The notes under the pieces: model-generated
Databases searched by the model: none
Told to the model about the DNA's origin: nothing
The model's input: only the letters and a program-made list of their open reading frames with translations
Shown here: positions 14,423 to 17,473 of the stretch, one piece after another
Layout: each line of letters starts with the position of its first letter
How positions within the stretch are numbered: the first letter of the stretch is position 1
Position numbers and translations under genes: made by a program
Source of the DNA: Betaproteobacteria bacterium
GTDB lineage: Bacteria > Pseudomonadota > Gammaproteobacteria > Burkholderiales > Burkholderiaceae_C
Reading direction: 5' to 3'
Length of the DNA stretch: 17,473 nucleotides
Assembly: GCA_947448675.1 (NCBI GenBank)
Contig: CANFOR010000030.1
Span: forward strand, 1 to 17,473

Positions 14423-15178
14423 TTGGCCTTTACGCTGATTACCGATCCGCTGTTTTATGCAGCGGCTGTGCCCGCTGTGCTTTTGCTCGGCGTGAGCAAG
14501 AGCGGCTTTGGCGCAGGCTTTGGTTCGCTGGCTGTTCCCATGATGGCCTTGGTGGTGAGCGTGCCCCAAGCCGCAGCGATTTTGATGCCCTTGCTTTTGG
14601 TCATGGACGTGCTGGGCCTAGCCGCTTTTCGGCGCGATTTTGACAAAACCTTGCTCCAATTTTTATTGCCCTGCGGCCTGTTGGGTGTGGGCATTGGTGC
14701 CTTGCTGTTCAAGCTGCTCGATGCCCATGTGGTCTCGGGCTTGGTAGGGGCTTTTACTTTGCTGTTTTTAGCGCAACGCCTGGCCTTTCCGCCCAAGCCT
14801 GGCGCAGATCCACCTCCGCGCTGGTTGGGGGCTGTTCTTACGACCACATCGGGCTTTACCAGCTTTATTGCCCACGCGGGCGGGCCACCGCTCAATGCGT
14901 ATTTGATTCCATTGCAGCTAAAACCTTTGGTGTTCACCGCCACCGTGAGTTTTTTATTCTTCTTTGTGAACCTCGCTAAATGGATTCCTTATGCATGGTT
15001 GGGTTTGCTAGACGCGCGCAATTTTTCTACTAGTTTGGTGCTGTTGCCCTTGGCACCGTTGGGCGTGTGGTTGGGCATTCGAATGGCCAGGCGCATCAAC
15101 GCCGTTCTTTTTTACCGATGCGTGTACGGTGGCATGCTCCTCACCGGCTGCAAGCTTTTGTGGGACGCCTGGCATTAA
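14423..15178 (+). CDS. TauE/SafE family membrane permease
   Basis: This 251-residue, very hydrophobic protein has about seven to eight membrane helices. Family signs are LLLGVSKSGFGAGFGSLAVPMMAL (N-terminal half) and its repeat-like partner TTTSGFTSFIAHAGGPPLNAYLI (about 135-157), the two inverted halves of TauE/SafE (formerly DUF81). Relatives are proposed to move sulfite, sulfoacetate or other organic anions across the inner membrane. The only usable start is TTG at 14423: a stop (14399-14401) closes the frame just upstream, and the first in-frame ATG would remove the first helix. No ribosome site is seen, so translation may be coupled to the lyase gene 32 bp upstream. As last gene of the cluster it probably handles the substrate or a product. 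Confidence 0.8.
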   Translation: MAFTLITDPLFYAAAVPAVLLLGVSKSGFGAGFGSLAVPMMALVVSVPQAAAILMPLLLVMDVLGLAAFRRDFDKTLLQFLLPCGLLGVGIGALLFKLLDAHVVSGLVGAFTLLFLAQRLAFPPKPGADPPPRWLGAVLTTTSGFTSFIAHAGGPPLNAYLIPLQLKPLVFTATVSFLFFFVNLAKWIPYAWLGLLDARNFSTSLVLLPLAPLGVWLGIRMARRINAVLFYRCVYGGMLLTGCKLLWDAWH

Positions 15179-15192
15179 AATTTAGCAGCAAA

Positions 15193-15209
15193 GCTATATT
15201 TACAGTAGC
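15193..15209. repeat. 17-bp inverted repeat GCTA-N9-TAGC, intergenic copy
   Basis: GCTATATTTACAGTAGC, 15 bp after the stop of the TauE/SafE gene. It is the only exact copy in this window that lies outside a coding region. Its reverse complement, GCTACTGTAAATATAGC, resembles the copy at 1895-1911. Confidence 0.6.
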
Positions 15210-15236
15210 GGTTGACGCAGAATCCACGAGCTTTTC

Positions 15237-15267
15237 AAGCCTAATTCATCTATAAATGAGGCTTTTT
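15237..15267 (+). terminator. Terminator after the catabolic cluster
   Basis: AAGCCT (15237-15242) pairs with AGGCTT (15259-15264); inner TCAT/ATGA bases can pair in an alternative fold. A T5 run follows (15263-15267). It lies about 60 bp after the TauE/SafE stop and would end the five-gene transcript. Confidence 0.6.
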
Positions 15268-15366
15268 ACCAGCCTGTGCCGCTTGGCTTAGCCTTTGGTA
15301 TGCAGGTACTACCGTGGGGTATGTGCCTGCCGTTGAAAACCAAAGAATTAATAAAAATGCTTAAGC

Positions 15367-15393
15367 GTGAAGTATTTCACCCTAGAGTACTTC
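15367..15393. promoter_or_regulatory. Overlapping inverted repeats upstream of the DUF11 promoter
   Basis: GTGAA-gtat-TTCAC (15367-15380, perfect 5-bp arms) overlaps GAAGTA (15369-15374) / TACTTC (15388-15393). They end 3 bp before a candidate -35 box, an activator-like position. The binding protein is unknown. Confidence 0.3.
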
Positions 15394-15396
15394 GTG

Positions 15397-15424
15397 TTGC
15401 AAACGAATGCTGCAAAAGTATAAA
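15397..15424 (+). promoter_or_regulatory. Candidate sigma70 promoter of the DUF11 gene
   Basis: TTGCAA (15397-15402), a 16-bp spacer and TATAAA (15419-15424) give a good sigma70 match. Transcription would start near 15431, leaving a leader of about 110 nt before the ATG at 15544. Confidence 0.5.
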
Positions 15425-15543
15425 TTAGCATTTAAAATATATATTTAACTCAGCATTTTGTGTAATTTATACCAAATACATAGAACGCTAATTCATTCAT
15501 AAAGTGAAATGATTAAATCAAAACGCTTGGGAATACTGTGAAC

Positions 15544-17473
15544 ATGCATTGCCGCACAGCATGGCTTAGGCTACTGGTGTGCATTGTGTTGGCCTGTGGC
15601 TTTGGTGCTGCACATGCGGTCTACGTCACGCGCTACAGCTCCATTGCCAATGGTGCGGTTACCTTTACCGGCAACACCATTGGCCTGGACAAAGCTGCAA
15701 CTACCAATGCGCCGGGAACCTCTGGCGCTATCGGTACCTTTATTGCAGCCAACAACCCCACTTCTGTAGATGGCACCTACCCACTGGGGACCACTTCCAC
15801 TTGGCAGGCCAATGCTTCCACGGCAGTTTTAACCATCCCAGCAGGCAGCAGTGTTTTGTATGCAGAGTTGGTTTGGTCAGGCAGTTGGAGCTACGGTGGG
15901 GAAAACGTTTCTGCATTTTTAAACAATGCAGTCACCTTGACCACACCGCTGGGTAGCTCTGCTGTGGTGCCCGCAGCGGCGACTTCCCAAACACTGGGTA
16001 CGGGTTTAGCTGCAGGCACTTGCAGTGTGGGCACTTGCTACTACGTGCGGTCGGCTAATGTCACGGCATTGGTACAAGCCGCAGGCGTTGGCGCATTGAC
16101 ATACAAGGTAGGAGGCATTCCAGCTACCCAAGGTGATTCAGAGCCCAGTGCTAATACTGGCGGCTGGACCTTAGCCGTAGTCTACAGTAACCCAGGGTTG
16201 CCATCGCGCAGTTTGTCGGTTTTAGTAGGTGCCGAATTGGCTGCAGGCTCGAGTACGGCGGCCAGCGTAACGGGTTTTTGCACGCCACCTACAGGGCCGC
16301 GATCGGGGCGCTTGATGGTAAGCGCTATCGAGGGCGACTCTGGCATTGCGGGTGACCAAATGCTCTTTGGCCCCACAGTAGCAAGCATGGCCGCTTTGGC
16401 GGGCCCCAACAATTTGGTCGGCAATTTTTTTGCCAGCCAAATCAACAACGATGCAGGTGCGCTGAACACAAGTGGCAGCTTTGGGACGTCCAACCAAACA
16501 CCGGGTACATCGGGTTTGGGTCGCCAGGGGTACGACATCACCAACGTAGATGTTTCGGCCGGCTTGCTCAATAACCAAACCTCGGCTTTTGCGCAGGGCA
16601 CCACTACAGGTGACAACTATCTTATCAATGCCTTGGGTCTGCAAATCAATGTGGGTTCGCCCATATTTCCATCCAGTGCTAAAACTGTAGACAAGGCGGT
16701 GGTGGCTGTGGGCCAAACCTTGACCTACACCGTGAAGATCGACAACACCACGGGTACAGCAGATGCCACCAATTTGGTGTTTACCGATCCACCGCCGCCG
16801 GGTACTAGTTTTGTAGCCGGTACTTTCTTGGTCAATGGGACGCCGACAGCGGGGGTTCCGGCTGCGGGGATCAATATTGGTACGGTGGCTGCGGGTGCGG
16901 TCAAGACGGTGAGCTTTCAAGTCTTGGTCAATAGCATTCCGGCGGCGCCTGCCAGCGCGCTTTACAGCAACTCGGCTTCATGGACTTACCAATTCGTCAG
17001 CTGTGCAGGGCAGGGCACCAGCACGGGCGCGATTTCTACAGCGCCGGTCGTCACTAATATTGCGCGCATGAATATCGCCAAAACGGTGTTGCCCGCTGGC
17101 ACAGTTATTCCAGGCACTACGCTGACCTACACCATCACGCTCAACAACGACGGCACGGCTGCTTCGGTGGGTACCACATTGCTAGATGCTATCCCAGCCA
17201 ATACCAGCTATGTACCCACCAGTACCACACTCAATGGCGCCACGCTGACCGATGTTGCCGGTGCCATGCCGTTTACTGCCGCCGCTTCGGTCAACAGCGC
17301 TGGGCAAACCAGCGGCGTGTTGGCGGTGGGGCAAACCGCTACGGTGCTATTTAAAGTGCTTGTCAACAATGCAGCGTCGGGCACGATCACCAACACCGCC
17401 ACCGGCGATATTGACGGCACTGGCCTGGCAGCAGCCAGCAGCGCTAGCGTACAAAACCCTGTGCAACTGGCGG
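15544..17473 (+). CDS. Large secreted DUF11-repeat protein, 3' end outside window
   Basis: The frame runs open for 643 codons to the window end. Residues 1-25 form a signal peptide ending AAHA, so export by Sec is expected; VLAC18 also faintly resembles a lipobox but is a poor match. Residues 26 to about 370 form a beta-rich domain with VLYAELVWSGSW (104-115), CSVGTCYYVRSANVTALV (160-177) and GGWTLAVVYSNPG (206-218), an arrangement seen ahead of DUF11 repeats. DUF11-type repeats follow: about 376-465 (KTVDKAVVAVGQTLTYTV...FTDPPPPGTSFV) and about 508-635 (MNIAKTVLPAGTVIPGTTLTYTITLNN...LLDAIPANTSYV). These are Ig-like stalk modules of cell-surface and secreted adhesin-like proteins. Start: ATG 15544 or in-frame GTG 15538, with GGGA at 15529-15532. 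The C-terminus, which would show the anchoring mode, is not seen. Confidence 0.85.
   Translation, partial: MHCRTAWLRLLVCIVLACGFGAAHAVYVTRYSSIANGAVTFTGNTIGLDKAATTNAPGTSGAIGTFIAANNPTSVDGTYPLGTTSTWQANASTAVLTIPAGSSVLYAELVWSGSWSYGGENVSAFLNNAVTLTTPLGSSAVVPAAATSQTLGTGLAAGTCSVGTCYYVRSANVTALVQAAGVGALTYKVGGIPATQGDSEPSANTGGWTLAVVYSNPGLPSRSLSVLVGAELAAGSSTAASVTGFCTPPTGPRSGRLMVSAIEGDSGIAGDQMLFGPTVASMAALAGPNNLVGNFFASQINNDAGALNTSGSFGTSNQTPGTSGLGRQGYDITNVDVSAGLLNNQTSAFAQGTTTGDNYLINALGLQINVGSPIFPSSAKTVDKAVVAVGQTLTYTVKIDNTTGTADATNLVFTDPPPPGTSFVAGTFLVNGTPTAGVPAAGINIGTVAAGAVKTVSFQVLVNSIPAAPASALYSNSASWTYQFVSCAGQGTSTGAISTAPVVTNIARMNIAKTVLPAGTVIPGTTLTYTITLNNDGTAASVGTTLLDAIPANTSYVPTSTTLNGATLTDVAGAMPFTAAASVNSAGQTSGVLAVGQTATVLFKVLVNNAASGTITNTATGDIDGTGLAAASSASVQNPVQLA

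Larger units (their letters stand above)
15179..15543. other. AT-rich intergenic region between cluster and DUF11 gene
   Basis: No credible gene is seen in this 365-bp stretch. It holds one 17-bp inverted repeat, a terminator for the upstream cluster, overlapping inverted repeats (15367-15393) and a candidate promoter for the DUF11 gene. It is the most AT-rich part of the window. Confidence 0.7.

Noticed and set aside
16182..16920. Two minus-strand frames inside the DUF11 gene
   Set aside because: The plus frame is continuous, has a signal peptide and recognisable repeats; the antisense frames have neither.
1..17473. CRISPR arrays, tRNA or rRNA genes, transposases, phage genes
   Set aside because: None seen: no regularly spaced long repeats, no cloverleaf-like CCA-ended segments noticed and no transposase or integrase motifs in any frame.

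Overview
The window looks like a chromosomal segment of a Burkholderiales bacterium, most probably Comamonadaceae (Rhodoferax/Polaromonas/Acidovorax-like). The basis is the GC-rich coding, the mix of families (DUF2917, TfoX-N, DUF1841, BacA/SbmA-type ABC exporter, PhoD, PcaF, FAS1-like hydratase, class III CoA-transferase) and the dispersed short inverted repeats. The lineage is inferred from family content only.

Layout. 1-529 holds the 3' part of a DUF2917-type gene that runs convergently into a TfoX-N protein gene (minus, 865-338). Divergent from tfoX, only 7 bp away, is a TetR/AcrR regulator (873-1487). It is followed by an MBL-fold hydrolase (1610-2632) whose promoter carries a perfect TATAAT and an inverted repeat that is a plausible TetR operator. 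Next come a secreted EF-hand protein (2745-3083), a fused ABC permease/ATPase (3150-4958) and a Tat-exported PhoD phosphatase (5132-6721). On the minus strand, DUF1841 and queC (7873-6724) form a likely pair. Then, also minus, an AT-richer, two-module lipoprotein gene (9484-8003) is broken by one in-frame TGA and ends in a perfect hairpin terminator.

9640-15178 is a five-gene co-directional cluster: 3-oxoadipyl-CoA thiolase, Meh/Ich-like enoyl-CoA hydratase, class III CoA-transferase, PcaB/adenylosuccinate-lyase-family lyase and TauE/SafE permease. The set reads as a complete route of uptake, lyase or isomerase step, CoA activation, hydration and thiolysis for an unidentified organic acid, probably a dicarboxylate. 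It lacks a visible 3-hydroxyacyl-CoA dehydrogenase. After a terminator and an AT-rich gap of about 365 bp, a large secreted DUF11-repeat protein starts at 15544 and runs off the window.

The main non-gene signal is a dispersed 17-bp element, GCTA-N9-TAGC. There are seven exact copies (about 0.2-0.3 expected by chance) and at least three near copies. Six exact copies lie inside genes, always in the same codon phase. Other points worth a second look are the nonsense codon in the lipoprotein (which replaces a Trp kept in its duplicated module), an MBL protein lacking the second metal site, and the catabolic cluster.
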